From JANSYL01 sp965229695 (GTDB taxonomy: Bacteria > Pseudomonadota > Alphaproteobacteria > Rhodobacterales > Rhodobacteraceae), in contig OZ245921.1 in assembly GCA_965229695.1 (NCBI GenBank), positions 124,001 to 188,000 of the forward strand: 64,000 nt of DNA, written 5' to 3'. This document shows positions 43,063 through 51,531 of this stretch, in pieces (positions within the stretch are counted from its first letter, which is position 1; the number at the start of each line of letters is the position of its first letter). The translations under genes and the position numbers were made by a program. The notes beneath the pieces are model-generated. The model did not search any database. It was not told the DNA's origin and saw only the letters and a program-made list of their open reading frames with translations.

Positions 43063-44135
43063 GCCTTCCCACCACCATGCAAGCGATGGTCACCATGGGC
43101 CATGGCGATCTGGATCAACTGGTCTGGCACGAAGATTGGCCTGTGCCGAGCCCCGAGGAAGGTGAGGTCTTGGTGCAGGTCAAAGCCTGCGGATTGAACA
43201 ACACTGATATCAACACGCGGGTCGGCTGGTATTCGAAATCGATCACCGGCGCGACGGGCGATGGTGGTGAGCCGGATGATGATGACCCCTCCTGGGGTGG
43301 CGCGCCGATCCAGTTTCCGCGCATCCAGGGCGCGGATGTCTGCGGCGTGATTGTGGCCGTGGGCGAAGGTGTTGATCCGGCCCGCGTTGGGGAGCGTGTG
43401 ATCACCGACAACTGGCTGCGCGACCCGGCGGATTTAGAGAATAAGGAAAAGACCGGCTATTACGGCTCGGAACGCGATGGCGGCTATGCGCAGTTCTCCA
43501 CGATGCCCGCCCGCAATGCTTTGGCCGTGAAAAGCGAGTTGAGTGATGCTGAACTGGCGACCTTTTCCTGCTCCTACTCCACCGCCGAGGGCATGTTGGT
43601 CCGCGCCAAAGTGGCCGAGGGCGACACCGTGCTTGTGCCCGGCGCGTCGGGCGGCGTGGGTGGGGCGCTGGTGCAGTTGGCCAAAATGCGCGGAGCGCGG
43701 GTGATTGCGCTGGCGTCCGAGGCGAAACATGCCGATGTGCAGGCGCTTGGCGCGGATCGGGTGCTGCCCCGCAGCCCCGCGAACCTGAGAGCGGACCTGA
43801 GGGGTGAGCGTATCACGGTGCTGGCCGACGTGGTGGGCGGGGCGGCCTTCCCCGATCTGCTCGATACGCTTGTCCGCGGTGGGCGCTACACATGCTCCGG
43901 CGCGATTGCCGGGCCGATGGTCGATCTGGACTTGCGTACCTTCTATCTGCGCGATCTCACCTTCACCGGGTCAACCGTGATTGATCTGGAGGTGATGCCG
44001 AACCTGATCCGCTATATCGAAAGCGGCGTGATCAAACCGGCGCTTGCCGCGACCTATCCCTTGCGCGATCTGCACGCGGCCCAAACCGCCTTTATCGACA
44101 AAAAGCACACCGGCAATATCGTGGTGCTGCCATGA
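43059..44135 (+). CDS. MDR-superfamily alcohol dehydrogenase / quinone oxidoreductase
   Basis: A 358-aa medium-chain dehydrogenase. The N-terminal GroES-like domain includes VQVKACGLNNTDINTRVGWYS and IQGADVCGVIVAVGEG. The NAD(P) domain has VLVPGASGGVGGALVQLAKMRGARVIAL near residue 190. Catalytic-zinc cysteine ligands are not clearly conserved, so it may be a zinc-free reductase of the quinone/enoyl-reductase type. An Asp/Gly-rich insert (DGGEPDDDDPSWGG) lies near residue 70. The position between the methyltransferase and the cupin in an overlapping operon suggests it handles an enoyl or aldehyde product of that pathway. Confidence 0.75.
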   Translation: MSLPTTMQAMVTMGHGDLDQLVWHEDWPVPSPEEGEVLVQVKACGLNNTDINTRVGWYSKSITGATGDGGEPDDDDPSWGGAPIQFPRIQGADVCGVIVAVGEGVDPARVGERVITDNWLRDPADLENKEKTGYYGSERDGGYAQFSTMPARNALAVKSELSDAELATFSCSYSTAEGMLVRAKVAEGDTVLVPGASGGVGGALVQLAKMRGARVIALASEAKHADVQALGADRVLPRSPANLRADLRGERITVLADVVGGAAFPDLLDTLVRGGRYTCSGAIAGPMVDLDLRTFYLRDLTFTGSTVIDLEVMPNLIRYIESGVIKPALAATYPLRDLHAAQTAFIDKKHTGNIVVLP

Positions 44136-44734
44136 CAGCACCCTTTGACAGGCTTTGGGAGGCGGCCCGTCAGCTTGTGGTCGAAACCCCTGCGCTGGCG
44201 CGATTTTCCGATTGGCCAGACGCCGCACCCTTTCTGCACCGCGCCCCCGCCGCCATACCGGCCATCCCGCGCCTGATGGCGAATTTCAAAGGGCACGGGC
44301 TGACCGATAGCCAGGCCCGGTTTACCGAGGCTGTGAAAGCCTGCGCCCATCTGGTCGAGTGGCGGCGCAGCTATTCCGAGGCCGAGGTCGGCAACGATTT
44401 CCTAGCGCGCTATGGCTGGTTCGAACTGCTTGGCCCCGAGGGCCATTTCTGGAGCGATCAGCACCGCGCCTATGTCGGATATTGGGGGCGCGACCTTTAT
44501 TATCCCTGGCACCGGCATTTGGCGGAAGAGATCTATTACGTTGCCGCCGGATCGGCCGTGTTCGAGGCGGAGGCCGAGCCGCACCAGGTCTTGCGACCCG
44601 GCGACACGCGGCAGCACAAACCCGATCAACTCCATGCTCTGACCACACGATCTGAGCCGGTTTTGACCTTTGTGCTTTGGCGCGGCGAAGGGCTCGCGGG
44701 CAAGCCCGCCATGGCGCAAGGCTCGGCGGCATGA
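44132..44734 (+). CDS. DMSP-lyase-like cupin (DddQ/DddL-type family)
   Basis: A 200-aa protein with a C-terminal cupin. The metal-site pattern YYPWHRHLAEEIYYV gives H127, H129, E133 and Y135, with H168 in QHKPDQLHAL. The spacing H-x-H-x3-E-x-Y ... H (39 residues from H129 to H168) matches the Zn/Fe site and catalytic Tyr of cupin DMSP lyases such as DddK and DddQ, which release DMS plus acrylate by beta-elimination. The BCCT carrier 8 kb away could import DMSP. However, the surrounding Rieske, DMGDH and enolase genes point to a different betaine, so beta-elimination of another onium compound is as likely. It overlaps both neighbours by 4 bp. Confidence 0.6.
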   Translation: MTAPFDRLWEAARQLVVETPALARFSDWPDAAPFLHRAPAAIPAIPRLMANFKGHGLTDSQARFTEAVKACAHLVEWRRSYSEAEVGNDFLARYGWFELLGPEGHFWSDQHRAYVGYWGRDLYYPWHRHLAEEIYYVAAGSAVFEAEAEPHQVLRPGDTRQHKPDQLHALTTRSEPVLTFVLWRGEGLAGKPAMAQGSAA

Positions 44735-45837
44735 AAATCACCCGCATCCGCGTGTTCCAGACCGATCTGCCTTATGTCGATGGCAGCTATGCCTGGGGGG
44801 CGGGCAACGCGATCACCACGGCGCGTGCCTCGGTCGTGGTGCTGGATACGGATGCGGGCATCAGCGGCTGTGGGGAGTTCACGCCCTGCGGCGAAAACTA
44901 CATGGTCGCCCATTCCCAAGGCGTGCCCGCGCTCGCGCGGCTGTTGGGCAAAGACCTGATCGGTGAAGACCCGCGTCAAGTCACCCGGATTGAGCGATTG
45001 ATGGATCATCTGGTGCAAGGCCATGGCTATGCCAAAGCCCCCTTTGATGCCGCTTGCTGGGACATTTTGGGTCAGTCGCTGGCCACGCCGGTTTGGATGC
45101 TGCTGGGCGGCAAGCTGACCGATGGCGCGCCGATGTACCGCGTCGCGCCGCAGCGTTCGCGCGAAGAAACGATTGCCGAGATGAACCGCCACCGCGCGGC
45201 GGGCTATCGGCAGTTTCAGATCAAGGTGGGGGCCGATTGGGAAACCGATATCGATCGCATCCGCGCGACCCTCCCGCTGCTGGAGCCGGGCGAAAAGGCG
45301 ATGGCCGATGCGAACCAGGGCTGGCGGGTGGACAATGCGATCCGTGTCGCGCGGGCGACCAAGGATCTGGATTACATCCTGGAACAGCCCTGCCGAACTT
45401 ACGAAGAATGCCAGCAGGTGCGTCGCGTCGCCGATCAACCGATGAAGCTTGATGAATGCGTTACCGGCATCGCCGCTGCGCAGCGCATCGTCGCCGATCG
45501 CGGGGCCGAGATTTGCTGTCTGAAAATCTCGAACCTGGGCGGGTTGTCGAAGGCCCGCAGGGTGCGCGATTACCTGATCGACAACCGCATTCTGGTTGTG
45601 GCCGAGGATACTTGGGGCGGAGAGATTGCCAGCACCACCCTGGCCCATTTCGCCGCCTCTACCCCGCCAGAGTATCTGCAAAACACCACCGATCTGATGA
45701 ATTACAACACCCGCTCCACCGGGGTCGGTGGGGCTTGGGCCAAGGATGGCAAGCTTTACGCGCCCGATACGGCCGGCCTGGGGGTCGCCCCGGATTTCGA
45801 GAGCCTCGGCACCCCGGTTTGGGAGGTTGCGGCCTGA
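44731..45837 (+). CDS. Enolase-superfamily racemase/dehydratase, paralogue 1
   Basis: A 368-aa member of the mandelate racemase / muconate lactonizing enzyme group. Putative metal ligands are D193, E219 and E242 (MADANQGW, LEQPC, LDECVT). Two acid/base lysines are K165 (FQIKVG) and K265 (LKISNLGG). The late EDTWGGEIA block (292-300) matches cis-3-hydroxyproline dehydratases and hydroxyproline-betaine epimerases. ATG at 44731 (MKITRIRVFQ) overlaps the cupin stop by 4 bp. It could epimerise the alpha-carbon or dehydrate a hydroxylated amino-acid betaine; which of these is unknown. Confidence 0.75.
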   Translation: MKITRIRVFQTDLPYVDGSYAWGAGNAITTARASVVVLDTDAGISGCGEFTPCGENYMVAHSQGVPALARLLGKDLIGEDPRQVTRIERLMDHLVQGHGYAKAPFDAACWDILGQSLATPVWMLLGGKLTDGAPMYRVAPQRSREETIAEMNRHRAAGYRQFQIKVGADWETDIDRIRATLPLLEPGEKAMADANQGWRVDNAIRVARATKDLDYILEQPCRTYEECQQVRRVADQPMKLDECVTGIAAAQRIVADRGAEICCLKISNLGGLSKARRVRDYLIDNRILVVAEDTWGGEIASTTLAHFAASTPPEYLQNTTDLMNYNTRSTGVGGAWAKDGKLYAPDTAGLGVAPDFESLGTPVWEVAA

Positions 45838-45838
45838 C

Positions 45839-46249
45839 ATGACCCATGCCCCCAACGCAGAAACCGCTTCTATCTTCGAGGCCCTGCCCAGCCCAGCGAG
45901 AGCACGGCTTTTGGCCATGCGCGCGGGCGTTTTGGCTGCGGCTGAGGCGACTGGCACATCGCCCCTGACGGAAACGCTGAAATGGGGGCAACCGGCCTAT
46001 CTGCCCAGCAAGAAACAGGGCACCACCATCCGGCTCGGCTGGTCGCAAAAGTTGCCTGAAACCTGCACGATGTATGTACATTGCCAGACCCGGTTGATCG
46101 ACCAATATCGCGAGCGCTTCCCAACCGAGTTCATCTATGACGGCACCCGTGCGGCGCATGTGCCTGTGCAAGGCCCCTGGCCCGAAGCGGCGTTCCAACA
46201 GATCGCCGCCATGGCGCTGACCTATCACCGTGACAAGACCAAAGCGTGA
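45839..46249 (+). CDS. DUF1801-domain protein
   Basis: A 136-aa protein with the YdhG/DUF1801 fold (ETLKWGQPAYLPSKKQGTTIRLGWSQK; MALTYHRDKTKA). No catalytic residues can be named. It starts 1 bp after the stop of the first enolase paralogue and lies 4 bp before the second, so it is embedded in the operon. It may bind a small ligand; the function is unknown. Confidence 0.65.
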   Translation: MTHAPNAETASIFEALPSPARARLLAMRAGVLAAAEATGTSPLTETLKWGQPAYLPSKKQGTTIRLGWSQKLPETCTMYVHCQTRLIDQYRERFPTEFIYDGTRAAHVPVQGPWPEAAFQQIAAMALTYHRDKTKA

Positions 46250-46253
46250 CCCC

Positions 46254-47363
46254 ATGAAGATCACCCGCCTGACCGTTTTTCAGAAAAACCTGCCCTTGGA
46301 ATACCCTTACTGGCTGTCCGGCGGACGGCTGAAATTCGAAAGCCTAGATGCAACCTTCGTGAAGATGGAAACCGATGCGGGCCTCGTTGGCTGGGGCGAA
46401 GGCACACCTTGGGGGCATACCTATGTGCCGGCACACGGGCCCGGTATCCGCGCCGGTGTTGAGACCATGGCCCCGTTCCTAAGCGGGCTTGATCCGCGCC
46501 GGGTGCTGGATGTGGAGCGGGCAATGGATCTGGCGCTGCCCGGCCATCTCTACGCGAAATCCCCCATCGACATGGCCTGTTGGGACATCGCCGGTCAGGC
46601 AGCGGGTCTGCCGATTGCCGATCTGATGGGCGGCGGGTCGCGCACACCCAAACCCATTGCCGCCTCGGTCGGGGCCAAAACCGTCGAGGACACGCGCGAG
46701 GTCATGGATCGCTACCGCGCGCGGGGTTATATCGCCCATTCCGTGAAAATCGGCGGCGATGTGGAGCGTGACATCGCCCGCATCCGCGATGTGGAGGCGC
46801 ATCGCGCCCCCAATGAGATCATCCTTTACGATGTCAATCGCGGCTGGACCCGACAGCAGGCGCTGCGCGTGATGCAGGCCACCGAAGACCTGCGGGTGAT
46901 GTTCGAACAACCCTGCGAAACCTTGGACGATATCGCGGCGATCCGGCCGCTGCATCGCGCGCCGGTCTCGGTCGATGAAACGCTGGTCACCTTACAGGAT
47001 GCTACCCGCATCGCCCGCGATGGCCTGGCAGAGATGTTTGGGATCAAGCTTAACCGTGTCGGCGGGCTGACCAAGGCCGCGCGCATTCGCGACGTGGCTC
47101 TGGCCCATGGCATTGATTGTTTTGTCATGGCCACCGGCGGCTCGGTCCTGGCGGATGCTGAACAACTCCACCTCGCCGCAACGATCCCCGATGCGCATAT
47201 GCTGGGCACCTGGGCCTGCCAGGATATGCTGACCGAAGATATCGCAGGCGGGCGCGGGCCGCGCGCGGTCGATGGGCATTTAACCCTGCCCGAGGCGCCC
47301 GGCCTGGGCGTGCACCCCGATGAAGACGCGCTGAGCCCACCCGTCGCCGTTTATGAGGTCTAG
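46254..47363 (+). CDS. Enolase-superfamily racemase/dehydratase, paralogue 2 (divergent active site)
   Basis: A 369-aa enzyme with the same framework: K165 (HSVKIGGD), D193 (LYDVNRGW), E218 (MFEQPC), E242 (SVDETL) and K265 (GIKLNRVGG). In contrast to its two neighbours, the block corresponding to E-D-T-W-G-G reads VMATGGSVLA, losing the acidic residue and tryptophan near residues 292-295. This suggests a different substrate or stereochemistry. The KIGG plus KL.R.GG pattern recalls hydroxyproline-betaine 2-epimerase HpbD. It starts 4 bp after the DUF1801 gene and ends 3 bp before paralogue 3. Confidence 0.75.
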   Translation: MKITRLTVFQKNLPLEYPYWLSGGRLKFESLDATFVKMETDAGLVGWGEGTPWGHTYVPAHGPGIRAGVETMAPFLSGLDPRRVLDVERAMDLALPGHLYAKSPIDMACWDIAGQAAGLPIADLMGGGSRTPKPIAASVGAKTVEDTREVMDRYRARGYIAHSVKIGGDVERDIARIRDVEAHRAPNEIILYDVNRGWTRQQALRVMQATEDLRVMFEQPCETLDDIAAIRPLHRAPVSVDETLVTLQDATRIARDGLAEMFGIKLNRVGGLTKAARIRDVALAHGIDCFVMATGGSVLADAEQLHLAATIPDAHMLGTWACQDMLTEDIAGGRGPRAVDGHLTLPEAPGLGVHPDEDALSPPVAVYEV

Positions 47364-47366
47364 CCG

Positions 47367-48470
47367 ATGCAGATCACCCGCCTCAGCCTTTGGCATGTGC
47401 CGCTGACCAGCCATGTGACCTATACCATGGCGGCTGGCAAAGAATGCGCCACGGTCGAAACCGTTGTGATCGCTATCGATACCGATAGCGGCCTGACCGG
47501 CTGGGGCGAGGTTTGCCCAATCCCCCATTACCTGCCCGCCTATGCGCGCGGCGTGGCCCCGGCGCTGGCCGAACTATGGCCGGTGTTGCATAAGGCCGAC
47601 CCGGTGGGGCCGGAGGCGTTGATGGCACGTGCTGATGCGCATCTGCATGGCCATGTCTATGCCAAATCGGCGCTCGACATCGCGCTTTGGGATCTGACCG
47701 GCAAAGCCGCTGACCTACCGCTTTACACCCTGCTCGGCGGGCGTCAGTCCGCTGATATGCCGCTTTACCATTCCATCACCTGTATCGCGCCGGAGGAGAT
47801 GGCCCTCATCGCGCGGGACGCGCAAGAAACCGGCATCACCCAGTTTCAAGCCAAACTGGGGGCCGATGCCGACCCGCAGACCGATATCGCACGGTTGCGC
47901 CAGGTGCGGGAGGCGGTGGGCGATGGCCCGTTGGTCTATGGCGATTGGAATTGCGGCACGACCGCCCTGGATGCGATCCGCGTCGGCCGCGCGGTCGCTG
48001 ATCTGGATGTAATGCTGGAACAGCCCTGCGCCACAATCGAAGATTGCGCGCGGGTGGCCCAAGCCACGGGCCTACCGATGAAACTCGATGAGGTTGCCCA
48101 TGACACCGCCAGCCTGCTGCAAGGCCACGCGCTCGGTACGATGGATGCGGTGGCGCTAAAGCTGTCGAAATTCGGTGGGCTTTCTGCCCTGCGCCGGGCG
48201 CGCGATCTGTGCCTGCATTTGGGGGCCAAAATGTGCGTGGAATGCACTTGGGGGTCAGATATCGTAACCGCCGCCGCACTGCATCTGGCCGCCAGCACAC
48301 CGCCTGATCGGTTGCTAAACACCTGCGATCTGTCGGGCTATGTCGCCCCCCGCCTGGCCCCTGACGCGCCCAGCCGCGCCGCTGGCCGCATCGCACCACC
48401 CGAAGGCCCCGGCCTGGGCATTCACCCCGACCGCGACCGGTTGGGCGCCCCCGATCTGATCTTGGAGTAG
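47367..48470 (+). CDS. Enolase-superfamily racemase/dehydratase, paralogue 3
   Basis: A 367-aa enzyme. Aligned residues are K163 (FQAKLGAD), D193 (YGDWNCG), E218 (LEQPC), E242 (LDEVAH) and K265 (LKLSKFGG), with VECTWGSDIV at 291-300. The C-terminal SGYVAPRLAPDAPSRAAGRI is like cis-3-hydroxyproline dehydratases. Residue 194 is Trp in the D-W-N motif, where the other two have D-A-N and D-V-N. It lies 3 bp after paralogue 2 and 4 bp before the aminotransferase. Confidence 0.75.
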   Translation: MQITRLSLWHVPLTSHVTYTMAAGKECATVETVVIAIDTDSGLTGWGEVCPIPHYLPAYARGVAPALAELWPVLHKADPVGPEALMARADAHLHGHVYAKSALDIALWDLTGKAADLPLYTLLGGRQSADMPLYHSITCIAPEEMALIARDAQETGITQFQAKLGADADPQTDIARLRQVREAVGDGPLVYGDWNCGTTALDAIRVGRAVADLDVMLEQPCATIEDCARVAQATGLPMKLDEVAHDTASLLQGHALGTMDAVALKLSKFGGLSALRRARDLCLHLGAKMCVECTWGSDIVTAAALHLAASTPPDRLLNTCDLSGYVAPRLAPDAPSRAAGRIAPPEGPGLGIHPDRDRLGAPDLILE

Positions 48471-48474
48471 ACCC

Positions 48475-49758
48475 ATGCAACACATCCTCTCCCAAGCCGA
48501 CTGGGCCGAACGCGCCCGTGCCGTCCTGCCCGGTGGTGGGTTCGGCAATTTCGATCCCGGCGCGGTGATCCGCTCGGGCCAAGGCGCAAGGGTGATGGAT
48601 GAAGACGGCAAGGAATATGTCGACTACCTGATCGGCTCCGGCCCCATGTTGGTCGGCCATTCCCACCCCGAGGTGCTAGAGGCGGTCTATGAACAACTGC
48701 CCCAAGGCCAGACCTTCTTTGCCAATAACGCCGCTGGGATCGAGCTTGCCGAACAGATCGTCGCCGCCGTGCCCTGCGCCGAACATCTGCGCTATGTCTC
48801 CTCGGGCGGAGAGGCGGATATGTACGCCATCCGACTGGCCCGCGCCTTCACAGGGCGCGACAAGATCGTGAAATTCGAAGGCGGCTATCACGGGATGAGC
48901 GCCGAGGCACAGATGTCGCTGGCCCCGACCCGGCTGGTCAACTTCCCCCAAGCGGTGCCAGACAGCGCGGGCATACCCGAAAGCGTGCAGGCCGAGATGC
49001 TGATCGCGCCGTTTAATGATCCCGATTACATCCGATCGCTCATGGCCGAACATGGGGGCAAGGTGGCGGCGATCATCGTGGAACCGTTGCAACGCATCGT
49101 ACCGCCGGAACCTGGGTTTCTGGAACTGCTGCGCGCCGAATGTGATCGCCATGGCTGTCTCTTGATCTTCGATGAGGTCGTGACCGGGTTTCGCTTCGCC
49201 TATGGCGGCGCGCAGGAGCATTATGGCGTCACGCCAGATATCGCGACCTTGGGCAAGGTGATCGGCGGTGGGTTCCCGCTGGCCGCCATCGTCGCCTCTA
49301 CCGATATCATGAAGCATTTCGACAAAGGGGCGGTCGGCGCCGAAGGCTGGTTGATGCAACTGGGCACCCTATCGGGAAACCCGGTGGCCGCTGTGGCAGG
49401 GATGAAGACCATGGAAATCCTGCGCCGCGATGGGGCCTATAACCAGTTGCGGGGATTGGGGCAGCAGGTGATGCAAGCGGTGCGGGATGCCCTGGACCCC
49501 ACGGGGATTGGCTATCAGATCGTCGGCGATGACACCCTGTTCGAAGTGGTGTTTGCCGAGACCATGCCGCGCAACTACCGCGATGTTCTGGCCGGAGATG
49601 CCCAGGCCACCAAGGTTTGGAGCGATGCGTTGATGGCCCATGGCCTGTTCAAAAGCCCTGGCAAAACCTATCCCTGCCTGGCCCTAACCGATGCGGATCT
49701 AGAGACCACCCGCGCGGCGATGCAAGAAGGGGCCAAGGCGCTGATGGCGCGGGCCTAA
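48475..49758 (+). CDS. Class III aminotransferase (glutamate-1-semialdehyde aminomutase-like)
   Basis: A 427-aa PLP enzyme. The PLP lysine is K261 in TLGKVIGGGFPLAAI, the cofactor Asp is in LIFDEVVTGFRF, and there are SSGGEADMYAIRLARAF and GGYHGM motifs. It resembles glutamate-1-semialdehyde aminomutases, but no tetrapyrrole genes are near and it is the last gene of the betaine-type operon. Transamination of an amino-acid product or of an oxo-acid semialdehyde is therefore more likely. Its tail overlaps the convergent racemase by 4 bp. Confidence 0.78.
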   Translation: MQHILSQADWAERARAVLPGGGFGNFDPGAVIRSGQGARVMDEDGKEYVDYLIGSGPMLVGHSHPEVLEAVYEQLPQGQTFFANNAAGIELAEQIVAAVPCAEHLRYVSSGGEADMYAIRLARAFTGRDKIVKFEGGYHGMSAEAQMSLAPTRLVNFPQAVPDSAGIPESVQAEMLIAPFNDPDYIRSLMAEHGGKVAAIIVEPLQRIVPPEPGFLELLRAECDRHGCLLIFDEVVTGFRFAYGGAQEHYGVTPDIATLGKVIGGGFPLAAIVASTDIMKHFDKGAVGAEGWLMQLGTLSGNPVAAVAGMKTMEILRRDGAYNQLRGLGQQVMQAVRDALDPTGIGYQIVGDDTLFEVVFAETMPRNYRDVLAGDAQATKVWSDALMAHGLFKSPGKTYPCLALTDADLETTRAAMQEGAKALMARA

Positions 49759-50411
49759 CTGAACGCAAAGGCTTTGGTTTCCTCAACCAGAAGGTCAATA
49801 CTGTCCACCGCGTCGGGCACGGTGTCGGCAAGCAGAGAGAACTCAGAACAGCCGATCAGCAGGGTCTCGGCCCCCTGCCCCCTTAGGTCGTCAGCAGCCG
49901 CGGCCAAGGTGCTGCGCGGCGTTTGGGTGTCGCCAGCCTTCACCGCGCGGATGGCGGCCAGAACCGCCTCTAGATCCTTTGGCCAAAGCACCGGCCCGGC
50001 AAGCGCGCGTTCCCACAACCCGATCCGCGCCGTCGCGGGCGAGGCCAACATGCCAACCCGCCCGGTCGCGCGGCGCGCAGCCAAATTCACCATGTGCAGA
50101 AAGGGGATCGGCACGGCGGGCGCAATGGCCTCCGCATAGGCATGGGCGGTGTTGCAGGGCATGACCAATGCTTCAGCCCCCGCCGCGTAAAGCCGCCGCG
50201 CCATGGTGGCCAGCACCGGCGCCGGATCGGCGCCTGTACCGTCGATCAGCCGCGCGATGCGGCTGGGCACCTGCGGGTTCATATCAACGATCAGCGGGAT
50301 ATGGTCGGCATCATCCTTGGCCGGGGTCGCGGCAATCAGGCGCTGCTGAAACAGCACCGTTGCCTCAGGCCCCATGCCGCCCAGCACACCGATGCGTTTT
50401 GGCGATGTCAT
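49755..50411 (-). CDS. Aspartate/glutamate racemase family protein (possible cysteate racemase)
   Basis: A 218-aa PLP-independent racemase with both catalytic cysteines: C86 in VMPCNTAHAY and C188 in LIGCSEFSLL. The start MTSPKRIGVLGGMGPEAT is canonical for aspartate racemases. Its ATG overlaps the stop of the CuyA-like gene by 4 bp, so the two are co-translated. Cysteate is the sulfonate analogue of aspartate, so interconversion of D- and L-cysteate for CuyA is a reasonable inference. Plain aspartate racemase activity is the alternative. Confidence 0.75.
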   Translation of the reverse strand: MTSPKRIGVLGGMGPEATVLFQQRLIAATPAKDDADHIPLIVDMNPQVPSRIARLIDGTGADPAPVLATMARRLYAAGAEALVMPCNTAHAYAEAIAPAVPIPFLHMVNLAARRATGRVGMLASPATARIGLWERALAGPVLWPKDLEAVLAAIRAVKAGDTQTPRSTLAAAADDLRGQGAETLLIGCSEFSLLADTVPDAVDSIDLLVEETKAFAFS

Positions 50412-51406
50412 TGCCGTTTCGGAAAGGCGAAATCGTAGCCGAACAGGCCCACCGATCCGCCGGTATGTAGGAACAAAAGCCGCTGCCCCTCGAACGCGCC
50501 TTTCCGGCACAGATCGATCATCCCCGCCGCACCTTTTGCGGAATAAACCGGGTCCAGCAAAATCCCCTCAAGCTGGGCAAACATCTCAATCGCCTCGATC
50601 CCGTCTTCGGTGGGGATGCCATAACCGTCGCCCACATAATCCGTGTTGGCGGCCACATCCTCCGCCCCGACGGCGCTTGGCGCACCGATCTTTTCCGCCG
50701 TGGCTTCGGCCAAGTTGCGCACCATCATTTCCTGCTTTTCCTTGGGCGCGCGCGTCCCAATGCCCAAAACCGGCAGCCCGGCTCGCATCGCGCACAAACC
50801 CGCCACCAAGCCGGCTTGGGTGCCCGAAGAGCCGGTGGCATGAAGCAAACGGTCAAAGCTCACGCCCAACTCATAGCTTTGGGCCATGATCTCTTGCGCG
50901 CAGGCGACGTAGCCCAAAGCGCCGGTGGGGTTCGAGCCGCCGCCGGGAATCGTATAGACGGTCTTGCCCTCTGCCCGCACCCGTTCTGCGGCTTGTTCCA
51001 TCAAATCGGGCATGGGCGCCGCATTGGGGTGGCGTTCAATCGTCGCACCGTGCAACCGATCCAGCAGCACATTGCCGTTGTCGAGGTAGTTGTGATCCTC
51101 ATACCCCGCCCGATCTTCTAGAAGGATGTGACACCCCATCCCCAGCTTGGCGGCAAAGGCCGCGGTCTGGCGCGCGTGGTTGGATTGCGTCGCCCCCTGG
51201 GTCATGACCACATCCGCCCTTAGCGCTTGGGCCTCGGCCATCAGAAACTCGAGCTTGCGGGTTTTGTTACCACCCGTGCTGAGGCCCGTGCAATCATCCC
51301 GCTTGATCCAGATCTCGACGCCCAAGGCATCAGACAGGCGCGGCATCGGCTCTAGCGGGGTCGGAAAATGACCAACCCGAATACGTGGAAATTGCGCGAG
51401 CGTCAT
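50408..51406 (-). CDS. cuyA: L-cysteate sulfo-lyase CuyA-like (D-cysteine desulfhydrase family)
   Basis: A 332-aa PLP enzyme of the ACC deaminase / D-cysteine desulfhydrase family. PLP lysine K48 lies in STGGNKTRKLEF, and IWIKRDDCTGL, TQGATQSNHARQTAAFAAKLG, VYTIPGGGSNPTGALGYVAC, HATGSSGTQAGLVAG and FLHTGGSVGLFGYD follow. The overall pattern resembles CuyA of marine roseobacters, which splits L-cysteate to pyruvate, ammonia and sulfite. Divergence from soeABC (sulfite oxidation) strongly supports this over a cysteine role. The ATG follows GGGAGG; the longer frame to 51568 overlaps soeA and is rejected. Confidence 0.78.
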   Translation of the reverse strand: MTLAQFPRIRVGHFPTPLEPMPRLSDALGVEIWIKRDDCTGLSTGGNKTRKLEFLMAEAQALRADVVMTQGATQSNHARQTAAFAAKLGMGCHILLEDRAGYEDHNYLDNGNVLLDRLHGATIERHPNAAPMPDLMEQAAERVRAEGKTVYTIPGGGSNPTGALGYVACAQEIMAQSYELGVSFDRLLHATGSSGTQAGLVAGLCAMRAGLPVLGIGTRAPKEKQEMMVRNLAEATAEKIGAPSAVGAEDVAANTDYVGDGYGIPTEDGIEAIEMFAQLEGILLDPVYSAKGAAGMIDLCRKGAFEGQRLLFLHTGGSVGLFGYDFAFPKRQ

Positions 51407-51531
51407 GGCTGCCTCCCTTGGTTTCTTGCACCCAGCTATCAGCGCCCGAACCTTCGGAAATTGCAACACCTTGCAGCCAGAGCGAAAGCTGCTAGCGTCC
51501 GCCGCATCGCATCGCCATGGGGAGGTTTCCG
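51407..51531. promoter_or_regulatory. Shared promoter gap, cuyA / soeA
   Basis: 125 bp between divergent genes. Two direct TTGCA units (in GAAATTGCAACACCTTGCAG, about 51455-51475) could be a regulator half-site pair. GGGGAGG (51519-51525) is the soeA ribosome-binding site. No dyad with long arms was found. Confidence 0.35.

Noticed and set aside
48475..49758. HemL glutamate-1-semialdehyde aminomutase of haem synthesis
   Set aside because: It is the last gene of a catabolic operon with no tetrapyrrole genes; only the family is shared.
51517..51531. ATG start for soeA
   Set aside because: The strong GGGGAGG site lies after this ATG and 6 nt before GTG 51532, so the GTG is the better start.
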